Shown here piece by piece: positions 1 through 9,330 of a DNA stretch of 64,000 nt. The translations under genes were made by a program, and so were the position numbers. Below the pieces are notes generated by a model that saw nothing but the letters and a program-made list of their open reading frames with translations, searched no databases and was not told the DNA's origin. The stretch comes from Chloroflexota bacterium. GTDB lineage: Bacteria; Chloroflexota; Anaerolineae; UBA2200. The DNA is taken from positions 62,001 through 126,000 of the forward strand of contig JACIWX010000007.1 of assembly GCA_014360755.1 (NCBI GenBank). Direction: 5' to 3'. Each line of letters begins with the position of its first letter. Position 1 is the stretch's first letter.

Positions 1-60
1 GCAATGAGCGCTGAAGCGCTCACTACAAACCGCATTGAGCGCTAAAGCGCTCACTACAAA
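1..60. repeat. Two REP-like hairpins
   Basis: Two near-identical units of the form GAGCGC-TGAA/TAAA-GCGCTC followed by ACTACAAAC. On the minus strand this reads GTAG immediately 5' of a 6-bp stem, the layout of REP sequences recognised by REP-associated tyrosine transposases. Further copies occur near 8.9, 15.6-15.9 and 53.9-54.1 kb. Confidence 0.8.
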
Positions 61-70
61 CTGAGTCCCT

Positions 71-703
71 TTAGGAGACCGCTTCTTTCGCCGTGCGTGC
101 TGCCGAGCTGGCATCGGGCGCATAGAGGTCAGCGCCGATTTCGTCGGCGAAACGCTGCGTTACCGGCGCACCGCCAACCATCACTTTTACCCGTTCCCGC
201 AAGCCAGCCTTGCTCAGCGCTTCGATGGTCGCCTTCATCGCCATCATGGTCGTGGTCAGCAAGGCGGACATGCCCACAATCTGCGGATTGTTCTCACGCA
301 CTGCCTGGACAAACTTGTCCGCCGGTACATCCACGCCCAGATCAATCACGCGGAAACCGGTCCCTTCCAGCATCATGCTGACCAGGTTTTTGCCAATGTC
401 ATGCAGGTCGCCCGCCACCGTTCCGATGACGATCGTGCCAATGGGCTTGACCCCGGCTTCGACCAAATAGGGGCGCAAGATTTCTACTCCTGCTTTCATG
501 GCACGGGCGGCAATGAGCATTTCCGGCACGAAGTACTCCTGCCTCTCGAAACGCTGGCCAACCTCGGTCATGGCAGGAATCAAGGCTTCATTGAGCAACT
601 CAGCGGCAGTGAAACCCTCCTGAACGGCGCGGGCAGTCAATGCCTTGACCCCCTCCGCATCACCCACGATGACTTTGTTGTAGATGTCTTCCTTCAATGA
701 CAT
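71..703 (-). CDS. Methyltransferase cognate corrinoid protein (B12-binding)
   Basis: A 210-residue corrinoid protein of the MtaC/MtbC/MttC type, which shuttles a methyl group between a substrate:corrinoid methyltransferase and a second methyltransferase. Residues 1-85 form the helical cap domain (B12-binding_2). The C-terminal half is the Rossmann-like B12 domain with the base-off motif DLHDIGKN, whose His replaces the lower cobalt ligand, followed by GMSALLTTT and VGGAP. The start at MSLKEDIYNK is chosen because AAGGAGACC lies just upstream; the longer ORF in the track is unlikely. No methyltransferase partner is inside the window; it may lie beyond the left edge. Family assignment is firm, the methyl donor unknown. 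Confidence 0.9.
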   Translation of the reverse strand: MSLKEDIYNKVIVGDAEGVKALTARAVQEGFTAAELLNEALIPAMTEVGQRFERQEYFVPEMLIAARAMKAGVEILRPYLVEAGVKPIGTIVIGTVAGDLHDIGKNLVSMMLEGTGFRVIDLGVDVPADKFVQAVRENNPQIVGMSALLTTTMMAMKATIEALSKAGLRERVKVMVGGAPVTQRFADEIGADLYAPDASSAARTAKEAVS

Positions 704-1075
704 GCACGGTCTCCTTTCACATAAGCGAATGTGTTGATGTCGTGAAGCAGCCACAAGGGCAAAAACACAAAACCCATTCTACTGCATACCCTGTTTCCTG
801 GCAAATTGATCTATGTACCGGACGTGGGGCGTGGACTGTGGTCCACACCAAGCGTGAGAACGCTCCGGGCGAAGCACAGTCCGCCGTCCACGCTAAGCGC
901 GGGGCTACCTCGCCTGGGCTTGGGAGCCAAGCGCAGCTGCCGCCAGGGAATCAATTCCCTGGCTGAAGCCGACTGCTGATTGGTAGCAGCCCCCTTCAGG
1001 GGGCTGCTCTGTTTCAGCCAGGGATCTCAATCCCTGGCTGGCTCCAGGACAAACGCCGTCCATGCCAAGCGCAGC
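704..1075. repeat. Intergenic mosaic of palindromic repeats
   Basis: No gene is visible. From about 815 the region holds modules shared with the large repeat element elsewhere in the window: the GTGGAC-TGTG-GTCCAC palindrome, CAGGGAAT-CAA-TTCCCTGG, GGCTGAAGCC, CCCCCTTCAGGGGG and CAGGGAT-CTCA-ATCCCTGG. The terminal sequence GGGTGTAGTTCA is absent, so this is a fragment. Confidence 0.7.
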
Positions 1076-3154
1076 CTAGAACAAATGGATCGCTGCAATA
1101 ACCGGGGCAAAAAGGGAAGAGACGAGCGACATCACGGTGATCAGCGTATTCATGGAAGGGCCTGCCGTGTCCTTGAACGGGTCACCGACGGTGTCGCCAA
1201 CGACGCTGGCTTTGTGCGCATCAGAGCCGGGGCCACCGAATTCGCCAGATTCGATGAACTTTTTGGCATTATCCCACAATCCGCCAGCATTCGCCATGAG
1301 CAGAGCGAAAATGACACCGGTGAAGATGCTCCCGCCCAGGAAGCCTCCCAACGCCTCTGGGCCAAGGACAAAGCCCACTAGCACGGGCAGGACTACTGCC
1401 AGAAAAGCGGGCAACACGAGGGAGCTCAAGGCTCCCTGCGCCGCCAGGCTGACGCAGGAGGTATAGTCCGGCTTCTCCGTTCCTGCTAAGATGCCCGGGC
1501 GTTGGCGGAACTGGCGGCGGATCTCCTCAATCATCTTGAAAGCATTGTTGGTCACTGCGAGCATGGTCAAAGCGCTGAAGAGCGGTGGCGTCATCGCCCC
1601 CAACAGGGTCCCCGCGACAACCACCGGGTCGCGCAGGCTGAGGGACAATTGCACCCCTCTCATGCCCACCACTTGTGCATAGGCAGCAAAAAGAGCCAAG
1701 ACGGTAAGTGCGGCTGCGCTGATAGAAAAGCCCTTGGTGATGGCTTTGGCGGTGTTGCCGGCGGCATCGAGCACATCGGCGGTATCAATTACCTGGTGCG
1801 GCATTCCGGACATCTGGGCAATGCCCCGCGCATTGTCCACGATAGGACCGTAGGCATCTGCCGAGACGATCATCCCCGTGATAGTCAACATGCCCACGGC
1901 ACTCACACCCACGCCATAGATGCCATCCATGCCTGCACGTGCAGTCAGGAAGTAGGCAACCAGAGTAGCCACGGCGATGCCGACGATAGAAGGGACAATG
2001 CTGATCAATCCGTAACTGAAGCCGGTGATGATGTTAATGGCGGCGCCAGAATTGGAGACACGCGCCGTTTCCAGCACCGGCTTCTGATCAGAAGAGGTAT
2101 AGTAATCGGTCGTGAAGCCGATCCCCACGCCGGCGGTCAGGCCTGCCAAAGTCGCCCACAACACGCCCAGGTTGTAGCCACCCAGCACAGTTACTAGCGC
2201 TGCCAATGCAGCAAAAATCAAGGCGGTGAAAATGGTACCGCGGTTAAGTGCCTGGCCTGGTTTGCCATCTTTGCCCACGCGCACAAACTGCAAACCGATG
2301 AGCGAAGCGACAATGCCCAGTGTGCACAAGACAAGCGGAAAGATGATGTAACGCATCTGCAGCGCCGGGCGGTCCGCGAAGAGGGCGGCACCGAGCAACA
2401 TCACTGCCACAGTGCTAGCCACATAACTGTCGAAGATGTCCGCGCCCATGCCAGCCACATCGCCCACGTTATCGCCCACATTGTCCGCAATCACCGCCGG
2501 ATTGCGCGGGTCATCCTCCGGGATGCCCACCTCCACCTTGCCCACTAAGTCGGCAGCGATGTCCGCCGTTTTGGTGTAGATGCCCCCTCCGGCTTTAGCG
2601 AGCAGCGCTAAGGTGGACGCCCCGAAGCTGAAGCCAAGCACCACTTCTGGGTCACCACTCACGAGATACGTAAGGCTCATGCCAATCAGGGCCATGCCTA
2701 CGGTTGCCAAGCCCATCACCGCTCCGCCATTGAAGGACACACGAAAGGCACGGTTGAGGCTCTCCCCGGCAGCCGCCGCCGTGCGCACGTTGGCAGATAC
2801 TGCCACACGCATGCCTAGATAGCCGGCAGCAGCGGAGCAAAGCGCCCCGACGACGAAAGCCAAAGCCATGCTTGCCCCGCGCCCTGGGTCAAAATGCACC
2901 GTTTTCAAACCCAGGTGCTCAATGTCAAAACTGAAGACAATGGCAATCACAATGCCCAAGCCAATTGCCAGGACAGCAAGCGCCAGATAGAGACGGCGCA
3001 GATAGGAGGTAGCGCCCTCGCGGATCCAGGAAGCGATCTCCTGCGCCCGTGCCGGGCCAGCATCTTGCTTTTCCACCCAGCGGTATAGCCCTAGTGCTAC
3101 ACCGACAGAGGCAACCCCTGCCAGCACAGCAGCGAAAACCCACCCTTGTAACAT
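1076..3154 (-). CDS. hppA: Membrane-bound proton-translocating pyrophosphatase, K+-independent type
   Basis: A 692-residue polytopic protein of the usual length for this family. It couples PPi hydrolysis to ion pumping across the cytoplasmic membrane. The substrate-binding signatures are present: ADLVGKVEVGIPEDDPRNPA, ADNVGDNVGDVAGMGADIFDSY, and the C-terminal GDTVGDPFKDTAGPSMN. The diagnostic site reads GNTAKAITKGF. Lys at the first position and Thr three residues later mark the K+-independent subgroup, whose known members pump H+ (Na+-pumping members are K+-dependent). The ATG is preceded by GGAGGGGAT. It stands alone between repeat-filled spacers. Confidence 0.97.
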   Translation of the reverse strand: MLQGWVFAAVLAGVASVGVALGLYRWVEKQDAGPARAQEIASWIREGATSYLRRLYLALAVLAIGLGIVIAIVFSFDIEHLGLKTVHFDPGRGASMALAFVVGALCSAAAGYLGMRVAVSANVRTAAAAGESLNRAFRVSFNGGAVMGLATVGMALIGMSLTYLVSGDPEVVLGFSFGASTLALLAKAGGGIYTKTADIAADLVGKVEVGIPEDDPRNPAVIADNVGDNVGDVAGMGADIFDSYVASTVAVMLLGAALFADRPALQMRYIIFPLVLCTLGIVASLIGLQFVRVGKDGKPGQALNRGTIFTALIFAALAALVTVLGGYNLGVLWATLAGLTAGVGIGFTTDYYTSSDQKPVLETARVSNSGAAINIITGFSYGLISIVPSIVGIAVATLVAYFLTARAGMDGIYGVGVSAVGMLTITGMIVSADAYGPIVDNARGIAQMSGMPHQVIDTADVLDAAGNTAKAITKGFSISAAALTVLALFAAYAQVVGMRGVQLSLSLRDPVVVAGTLLGAMTPPLFSALTMLAVTNNAFKMIEEIRRQFRQRPGILAGTEKPDYTSCVSLAAQGALSSLVLPAFLAVVLPVLVGFVLGPEALGGFLGGSIFTGVIFALLMANAGGLWDNAKKFIESGEFGGPGSDAHKASVVGDTVGDPFKDTAGPSMNTLITVMSLVSSLFAPVIAAIHLF

Positions 3155-3815
3155 ATCCCCTCCTCCTCATACTCACCACAGAGACACGAGAGCCGCAAGA
3201 TCCGCGTGTCCTTCGGAGAGCGTTAAAGTCCGCATTGTCATGCTGAGGCAAAGCTGAAGCATCTCGACGATACAGAGGTAGAGATTCTTCGCTGGCCCTT
3301 CGCCTTCCCTTCGCTTCGCTCAGGGCAAGGCTCAGAATGACATCACGGTGACCTCTGAATGTTTTTCAACACTCTCTCCTCCGTGTCCCTGTGGCACAAA
3401 AGCACAGCCCCAAGCGCCAGGACAGCACGCTCCATGTCACTCCGAGCAGCCTCTGCCATGCGCGACACGCCCGGGTTCAGAACGATGTCTCAGCCTGAAC
3501 AGCCTCTCGCTGTCCTTCGGAGTCTTTGCCCTGAGCGAAGGGGGAGTGAAGAATCCCTATGCAACTGGGGCAAATTCCCACCAGTTACGCGAGACCCCTT
3601 CGTTGTACTCAGGGCAGGCCCTTCGGCTTCGCCTCAGGGTGACACAGAGAGGCGAACCTCCTCCGAGCTACGTGAGGTCCCCTTCGTTGCACGCAAAAGT
3701 CCTTCGCTCCGCCCAGGGTGACAAATGCATGGCAATGCGCCGCCCCGACGATGGGGCTGGATAAAAGTTCCGTTATCCAGTTCGCAATGACCGATCAGAG
3801 CCTTGTTTGTTCCTC
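3155..3815. other. Intergenic region with decayed repeat modules
   Basis: No convincing gene. The sequence is built from degenerate copies of modules such as GTCATGCTGAG, GAGACCCCTTCG and CTCAGGGTGACA. These also make up the interior of the GAGAGTGTTGAAAA-bounded elements. A lone right end, TTTTCAACACTCTC, sits near 3361-3376. Small ORFs in the track here are chance readings of repeats. Confidence 0.6.
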
Positions 3816-4577
3816 CTACATCTGAATAGAGCGCCACCAGAGATAGTGTTTTTGGCGCAGTTCTTCTGCAGAAGGCATGGGGAAATAGATGAATTGCTGC
3901 TCATTCCCCACGAATACACCGTTCTTGATCATGCGATAAGGAAAGCGCACAGGTTGAATACGGTTGACCATCTTCGCGCGGACGGTCTTGGTCTTGAGTT
4001 CTATCAAGCATTGTCGCAGGTGCTCAATATTGGAATAGGGCAAATCTTTGACCGCCCCATGCTCTGGGTCATGCGCTAGCTCCCCCAGTTTCAATTCGAC
4101 GAAACACACGGCAGGCAGGGAGAGCAGGCTAATAGGTGTTTTGACAATCAGTTCATAGAACGCACGTGGGCCAAGAGTACTGGCAACGAGCGGATGCACC
4201 GGCGCGATTTCCTGGTACAGGTGCAACCCTTCCTCTTCTTCGGGATACTCTGTAGATGGATCCAGGGCTAGCGAACGTCCATCTTGCGTCACCAGGTACA
4301 ACTTCTGGAGCGCATCCAACGGCACGTGCTCCAGCACACGGTAGACGGAGATGTAAATGGAACGCTTCGGACTGCCATCCTCATGGGGCACGCAACGCTG
4401 CAAGCCCTCATCAATGCGGAAGTAGGGATGGCGGAACTGCGGGTCCACCTCGAAGAAGATGGCTTGTTCACGCGCTCGTTTCTGCGTGCCACAGGCGTAA
4501 TACGCCCCGAACTCCTCCGGTGGCAACATCGAAACAATCAGCGCCTCTGGTATCAAAGATAGGTATAGATGACACAT
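3816..4577 (-). CDS. Hypothetical protein, about 253 aa
   Basis: I do not recognise this protein. The likely start is MCHLYLSLIPEAL, because AGGGAGAGGGACCC precedes it; the track ORF extends 37 residues further without support. It is soluble (no signal peptide or membrane span), with a Cys in YYACGTQKRAREQ, acidic stretches (EYPEEEEGLHLY) and an aromatic C-terminus ending HYLWWRSIQM. Codon use and amino-acid composition look normal, so it is probably a real gene. It is flanked on both sides by repeat remnants and has no operon partner. Function unknown. Confidence 0.7.
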   Translation of the reverse strand: MCHLYLSLIPEALIVSMLPPEEFGAYYACGTQKRAREQAIFFEVDPQFRHPYFRIDEGLQRCVPHEDGSPKRSIYISVYRVLEHVPLDALQKLYLVTQDGRSLALDPSTEYPEEEEGLHLYQEIAPVHPLVASTLGPRAFYELIVKTPISLLSLPAVCFVELKLGELAHDPEHGAVKDLPYSNIEHLRQCLIELKTKTVRAKMVNRIQPVRFPYRMIKNGVFVGNEQQFIYFPMPSAEELRQKHYLWWRSIQM

Positions 4578-4776
4578 GGGTCCCTCTCCCTTCTTTGGGT
4601 CTAGAGCCATGGCACCCGCGGCCCTGCTTTTCAAAACTAATTGTAGCCGGGTTTCATCGCATATGCAAAGTGGCTGAAGCGTGCTCAAGCGCCCGCTACA
4701 AACCCAGGCACTGGCATGTCTCCCCCACTAGCAAGCGTGCAGGGGAGCAGGCTGCCTGCCCCTTCACTCTATTCAT

Positions 4777-4975
4777 GAGAGTGTTGAAAAAGCCTTTCCA
4801 ATGTCATGCTGAGCCTTGCCCTGAGCCTTGTCCTGAGCGAAGCGAAGGGGAAGCGAAGGGGAAGCGAAGCATCTCGCAGTACCTGGGAAAATACGAAAGT
4901 TACGCGAGACCTCTTCGTTGTACTCAGGGCAGGCTCTTCGCTTCGCTCGGGTGACAAGATTTTTTCAACACTCTC
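4777..4975. mobile_element. MITE-like element, GAGAGTGTTGAAAA ends (family 2)
   Basis: Perfect 14-bp terminal inverted repeats GAGAGTGTTGAAAA / TTTTCAACACTCTC bound about 199 bp of noncoding sequence. Related copies with the same ends and interior lie near 19.1, 42.6 and 50.8 kb. No transposase is encoded. No target duplication is obvious at this copy. The rest of the 4578-5068 spacer holds a degenerate TGAAGC hairpin and no gene. Confidence 0.7.
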
Positions 4976-5068
4976 AAAGTTACAGGCAGACTCGGGGCGC
5001 TTTTGCTTCCTGCTCACCCTTGGGGTATCATGCATGGTACATTGGACTATGCGCTGAGGAGGCTAACC

Positions 5069-5503
5069 ATGTTGAAAGAATTCAAACAGTTTGCCATGCG
5101 CGGCAATGTCATTGACCTGGCGGTTGGGTTAATGCTGGGCAGCGCTTTCAACAAGATCGTCGCTTCGCTGGTCGGTGACATCCTCATGCCACCCATCGGC
5201 GTGCTGCTGGGCAAGGTGGATTTCAGCAATCTGTTCATCAACCTGTCCGGGCAGCGTTACGCCTCTCTGGCAGAGGCTAAGGCGGCTGGCGCAGCAACCG
5301 TGAACTATGGCTTGTTCCTCAATACGGTCATCGAGTTCGTGATTGTTGCCTTTGCGCTCTTTCTGCTGGTGCGACAAATCAACCGGCTGCAGCGTGCTGC
5401 TGAGCCCGCGGCGCCGCAGACGAAAGAATGCCCCTACTGCTTCAGCCGCATTCCCATCCAAGCCACACGCTGCCCGAACTGTACATCACATCTAGATTCG
5501 TAA
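5069..5503 (+). CDS. mscL: Large-conductance mechanosensitive channel with C-terminal zinc ribbon
   Basis: A 144-residue MscL that opens under membrane tension to release solutes on hypo-osmotic shock. The family signature [20 protein letters not shown] and two membrane helices (about residues 15-45 and 75-98) are present. The periplasmic loop includes [15 protein letters not shown]. The C-terminus carries an added treble-clef-like ribbon CPYC-x10-CPNC, a tail seen in some MscL variants. The start is MLKEFKQF, after AGGAGG; the upstream in-frame Met has no ribosome site. The DUF5679 gene converges on its 3' end six bases away. Confidence 0.96.
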   Translation: MLKEFKQFAMRGNVIDLAVGLMLGSAFNKIVASLVGDILMPPIGVLLGKVDFSNLFINLSGQRYASLAEAKAAGAATVNYGLFLNTVIEFVIVAFALFLLVRQINRLQRAAEPAAPQTKECPYCFSRIPIQATRCPNCTSHLDS

Positions 5504-5509
5504 TACGTC

Positions 5510-5653
5510 CTACGACGCCTTCCCCATCCTGGATAGTTTGGACCCGCAAACCGGGCAAATGCCCTTGACCGCATGCCGGCCGTTCTTCAGGACGACTTGT
5601 TCTGGGTTCTTGATCTCTTGCTGCTTCTTGCACTTGAAACAATACGCTTTCAT
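5510..5653 (-). CDS. Small zinc-ribbon protein (DUF5679-like), 47 aa
   Basis: Too short for the ORF track. It reads MKAYCFKCKKQQEIKNPE... and ends GSKLSRMGKAS. Two Cys pairs, CFKC near the N-terminus and CPVC near residue 33-36, form a small zinc ribbon, with the conserved KNGRHAVKG loop between them. This matches the short DUF5679 family, common in Chloroflexota and Actinobacteria and of unknown role. A strong ribosome site (AGGAGGAAGG) precedes the ATG. It is convergent with mscL. Confidence 0.85.
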   Translation of the reverse strand: MKAYCFKCKKQQEIKNPEQVVLKNGRHAVKGICPVCGSKLSRMGKAS

Positions 5654-5807
5654 GAACCTTCCTCCTTATAGAAGAATAGGGCGATCATCTGCCCGGTACC
5701 TAAACAATTATAGCATGGATGAAGAAAAAGGTAAAACGTAAAACGTCAGACGTAAAACAAAAGCCATCCATTTTGCCTGACGGCAAGGGGTCTCTATAAT
5801 CCCAGTG

Positions 5808-8378
5808 ATGGCTTCTCCAGTCGCTGAAGCACTTCAAGAGTTGCGCCTGAATCCACGCTTTGCGGGGCAGATCACTGCCTGGCAGTGTCTGCCAGCCCGT
5901 CCTGGACGGTTTGGTCCGATGCCTGACGGCTTGGACTCCCGGTTGCTGGATGCGCTGCACCGACAAGGCATCCAAAACTTGTACACGCACCAGAGCCAAG
6001 CCATTGCTGCTGCCTTGCGCGGGGAGGATGTGGCAGTAGTCACTGGTGCTGCCTCAGGCAAGACGCTGTGCTACAACGTCCCTGTGCTACATGCATTGCT
6101 GCGCGACCCCCAGGCGCGCGCCTTGTACCTCTTCCCCACCAAAGCCTTGGCGCAGGATCAGCTCGCCGCCTGGCAGGGACTGAGCCTGGGTTTGCTCCCG
6201 CCCGCAGCGGCAGCCACCTACGATGGCGACACGCCTGCTTCAGCCCGGACGCGCATCCGTGAGAGCGCGCGTCTGCTCATCACCAATCCGGACATGCTGC
6301 ATGTGGGCATCCTGCCCCATCACACCCGCTGGGCCGCATTTTTCGGCGGTCTAAAGTATGTCGTCGTGGATGAGATGCACGCCTATCGTGGCGTCTTTGG
6401 CAGCCATGTAGCAAACCTCCTGCGTCGTCTGCGCCGCATCTGCCGCTTCTACGGCGCGCAGCCTACGTTTATCTGTTGCTCCGCCACCATTGCCAACCCA
6501 CAGGAACTGGCTACTTTGCTTGTGGGCCGGCCGGTGGCGCTGGTGGACGAGGACGGTTCGCCACGCGGCGAGCGGCACGTCATCCTCTACAACCCTCCCA
6601 TGGTAGATCGAGCACAAGGGGTGCGCCGCAGTATCCTCCTCGAGACAGCGGCGGTGGCTGACTTTTTCCTGGGCAGGAAATTGCCGACCATCGTTTTCAG
6701 CCAGGGGCGGCTCTCCACCGAGCTGTTGCTCACCTACCTGCGCCAGGCAGGGGAGAAGCGCGGGCAGCCTCCTGGGACCATCCGCGGCTACCGCGGTGGC
6801 TATTTGCCACGTGAGCGGCGCGCCATCGAGCGCGGCTTGCGCGAGGGCAGTGTCCTCGGCGTAGTGAGCACCAATGCCCTGGAATTGGGGATTGACATCG
6901 GTGAACTGAGCGTCTGTGTGCTGGCAGGGTATCCGGGGAGCATCGCCAGCACCTGGCAACAGGCGGGGCGAGCAGGACGGCGTCAGGATGTTTCGGCAGT
7001 TGTACTTGTCGGTGGACCTTCCGCACTGGATCAGTACCTCTTGTCGCATCCAGCCTTCTTCTTCGGACGCACGCCAGAGGAAGCACGCCTGGCGCCGGAC
7101 AACCCTTTCCTGCTGCGCTCGCACCTCCAATGCGCCGCCTTTGAACTGCCCATCGCTGAAGACGAAAGCCTGTCCGAGCACGGGGACACCACCGCCCTCC
7201 TGCGAGAACTAGCCGATGGAGAAGGGGTGCTGCGTTATGCGCGCAAGCGTTGGTACTGGATGAGCAACCGCTATCCGGCTCATGAAGTGTCCTTGCGCAC
7301 AGCCACACAGGACAACTTTGCCATCGTCCAGAAAACCAATGGGGAAGTCATTGGGCAAGTGGACGCTGCCAGTGCCCCCATGCTGATTCACCCCGGCGCC
7401 GTGTACCTCCACGAAGGGCAACCCTACCTAGTTGAAGAACTGGACTGGGAGAAACGTATTGCACGGGTGCGTGCCGCAAAGGCAGAATACTTTACCACCG
7501 CTAGCCTGTCCATAAAGATAGAGGTGCTGCGCGTGTTGGAATCGTCGGCGGAGGGGGCTGCCGCACGTGCCCATGGAGAGGTGCGTGTGCGCACCAAAGC
7601 CACCCAGTTCCAGCAAATGGCTTGGCATACACACGAGCGACTGGCTACCCTGCCCCTCGATTTGCCAGAGCAAACCTTGCTCACGACCGCCTATTGGATG
7701 AGCCTGAGCGAGCGAGTCGTTACCGCGATGCGCGACCTGGGCGATTGGACGATTGCGCCTATCCTCTCGTATGGCCCCAATTGGGCTACGCAACGCCGAC
7801 GCGCACGGGAGCGGGATGGATACCGTTGCCGGCACTGCGGCCTGCCAGAGGGGCAAGACCGTGAACATGACGTGCACCATATCCGGCCATTCCGCACCTT
7901 TGACTACCGACCCGGCCAAAACAAGAACTATCTCGCTGCCAACGACCTTTCCAACCTCATCACCTTGTGTCCAGAATGCCATCGCCGTTTGGAAACCGCA
8001 CGTGCCATGCAAGGCACCTTGGACGGGTTGGCGAACTTGCTGCAGGCATTGGCGCCGCTCTACCTGATGTGCGAACGGCGCGACTTGGGCGTGACGGCGG
8101 ACCTGGACTTTCCCTTTACACATGCGCCCACGGTGGTGATGTACGACGCAGTACCCGGTGGTGTAGGGTTCAGCACTGCCCTGTACCGGCTACATGATGA
8201 ATTGCTCCACGCCTGTCGGGAATGGGTGAGCCAGTGTCCTTGTGAAGAAGGCTGCCCGGCTTGCGTGGGTGCGCCTGTGGAGATGGGCATGGGCGCCAAA
8301 GCGCGGGTGAGGCAGTTGTTAGAGGGGTGTAGTTCAACTTCGGGGCAAGAAATACCTTGCACAGCCTCAGGCGGATGA
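5808..8378 (+). CDS. DEAD/DEAH helicase of the MrfA/YprA type with an internal HNH domain
   Basis: A superfamily 2 helicase of about 856 residues. The N-terminal RecA core has TGAASGKT (Walker A), DEMH (Walker B) and CSATIANP. The second core has STNALELGIDIGELSV and QQAGRAGRRQ. The C-terminal part is DUF1998-like, ending with the four-Cys cluster CPCEEGCPAC that holds an Fe-S or zinc site in MrfA, a DNA-repair helicase. Inside the DUF1998 region sits a complete HNH nuclease-like unit (CRHCG, HDVHHI, NLITLCPECHRR). The last 17 residues, GCSSTSGQEIPCTASGG, are encoded by a repeat element inserted at 8324, so the native C-terminus is lost. The track begins at an adjacent GTG. Confidence 0.93.
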   Translation: MASPVAEALQELRLNPRFAGQITAWQCLPARPGRFGPMPDGLDSRLLDALHRQGIQNLYTHQSQAIAAALRGEDVAVVTGAASGKTLCYNVPVLHALLRDPQARALYLFPTKALAQDQLAAWQGLSLGLLPPAAAATYDGDTPASARTRIRESARLLITNPDMLHVGILPHHTRWAAFFGGLKYVVVDEMHAYRGVFGSHVANLLRRLRRICRFYGAQPTFICCSATIANPQELATLLVGRPVALVDEDGSPRGERHVILYNPPMVDRAQGVRRSILLETAAVADFFLGRKLPTIVFSQGRLSTELLLTYLRQAGEKRGQPPGTIRGYRGGYLPRERRAIERGLREGSVLGVVSTNALELGIDIGELSVCVLAGYPGSIASTWQQAGRAGRRQDVSAVVLVGGPSALDQYLLSHPAFFFGRTPEEARLAPDNPFLLRSHLQCAAFELPIAEDESLSEHGDTTALLRELADGEGVLRYARKRWYWMSNRYPAHEVSLRTATQDNFAIVQKTNGEVIGQVDAASAPMLIHPGAVYLHEGQPYLVEELDWEKRIARVRAAKAEYFTTASLSIKIEVLRVLESSAEGAAARAHGEVRVRTKATQFQQMAWHTHERLATLPLDLPEQTLLTTAYWMSLSERVVTAMRDLGDWTIAPILSYGPNWATQRRRARERDGYRCRHCGLPEGQDREHDVHHIRPFRTFDYRPGQNKNYLAANDLSNLITLCPECHRRLETARAMQGTLDGLANLLQALAPLYLMCERRDLGVTADLDFPFTHAPTVVMYDAVPGGVGFSTALYRLHDELLHACREWVSQCPCEEGCPACVGAPVEMGMGAKARVRQLLEGCSSTSGQEIPCTASGG

Positions 8379-9110
8379 AAAGCAACCAAGTCTGGACAAG
8401 AACAATCACTGTCAGCAGATTTGGGGAACGGATTGAACGGATTCGCTCCTCAAGTAGACGGGGCTATCTTATACCCGGCGTGGACTGTGGTCCACGCCGA
8501 GCGTGAGACTGCTCCAGGTAGACCACCCGCTGTCCACGCCAAACGTGAGAGCACCTGCTCTCCCATTGTCATTCTGAGCCGCGTAGCGGCGAAGAATCTC
8601 CCTCAGTTCCATAAGACCCCTTCGTTGTACTCAGGGCAGGCTCTTCGGCTTCGCCTCAGGGTGACACAGGAGACCACCTCGCCTGGACATGGGAGCCCAG
8701 GCCCAGATGCCGCCAGGGAATCAATTCCCTGGCTGAAACGAGCAAGTCGGCTGAAGCCGACTGATGGCTGCCAGCAGCCCCCTTCAGGGGGCTTACTGTT
8801 TCAGCCGGAGATTTCAATCCCTGGCTGACTCAATAGCCCGCCGGAGCGTGGGAATGAGGCTCGTAGTGCGCACTTCAGTGCGCAGTGAGCGCTAAAGCGC
8901 TCACTACAAACCAATTGAGCTGCCAGGGAATCAATTCCCTGGCTGAAACGAGCAAGTCGGCTGAAGCCGACTGATGGCTGCCAGCAACCCCCTTCAGGGG
9001 GCTTACTGTTTCAGCCAGCGATTTCAATCCCTGGCTGACTCAATGGCAAACGCCGCCGTCCACGCTCCAGGGATCTTAATCCATCCTGCTCCAAGCGGAG
9101 CACAGTCCGT
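8324..9110. mobile_element. Repeat element (family 1) fused to the helicase 3' end, with nested duplications
   Basis: Starts with GGGGTGTAGTTCAACTTCGG, the terminal repeat of family 1. It then runs through the shared modules (GGAACGGATTGAACGG, GTGGTCCACGC, CGCGTAGCGGCGAAG, CATGGGAGCCCAGG). A block of about 110 bp (CAGGGAATCAATTCCCTGG through CCCCCTTCAGGGGG) occurs twice, near 8715-8830 and 8928-9050, separated by REP hairpins. No right terminal repeat is visible, so the copy is truncated or disrupted. The remainder to 9330 contains no gene. Confidence 0.75.
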
Positions 9111-9330
9111 CGTCTACACCAAGCGTGAGACCGTGGTCCACGCCAAGCGTGAAATTGCTCCGGCAGTGCCGAGAGCGCAAAGAACGCAGAGGAGATCATT
9201 TCCCCGTTCATGGTAGAGCAGGGGCAAGGCCTGCCCCTACAAAGAGGGGCGAACACGAGGCTCGCCCTCACCATTTACCCACGATCGCCAACGTGTAGGG
9301 GCGCATCTCCTATTCGCCTCGCCCATTCCC

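Noticed and set aside
3348-3764. Plus-strand ORFs of 120-138 codons
   Set aside because: They translate repeat modules (CCCTTCGTTGTACTCAGGGC) that recur in non-coding positions throughout the window.
6351-8123. Minus-strand ORFs of 276 and 231 codons
   Set aside because: Shadows of the helicase gene in GC-rich sequence.
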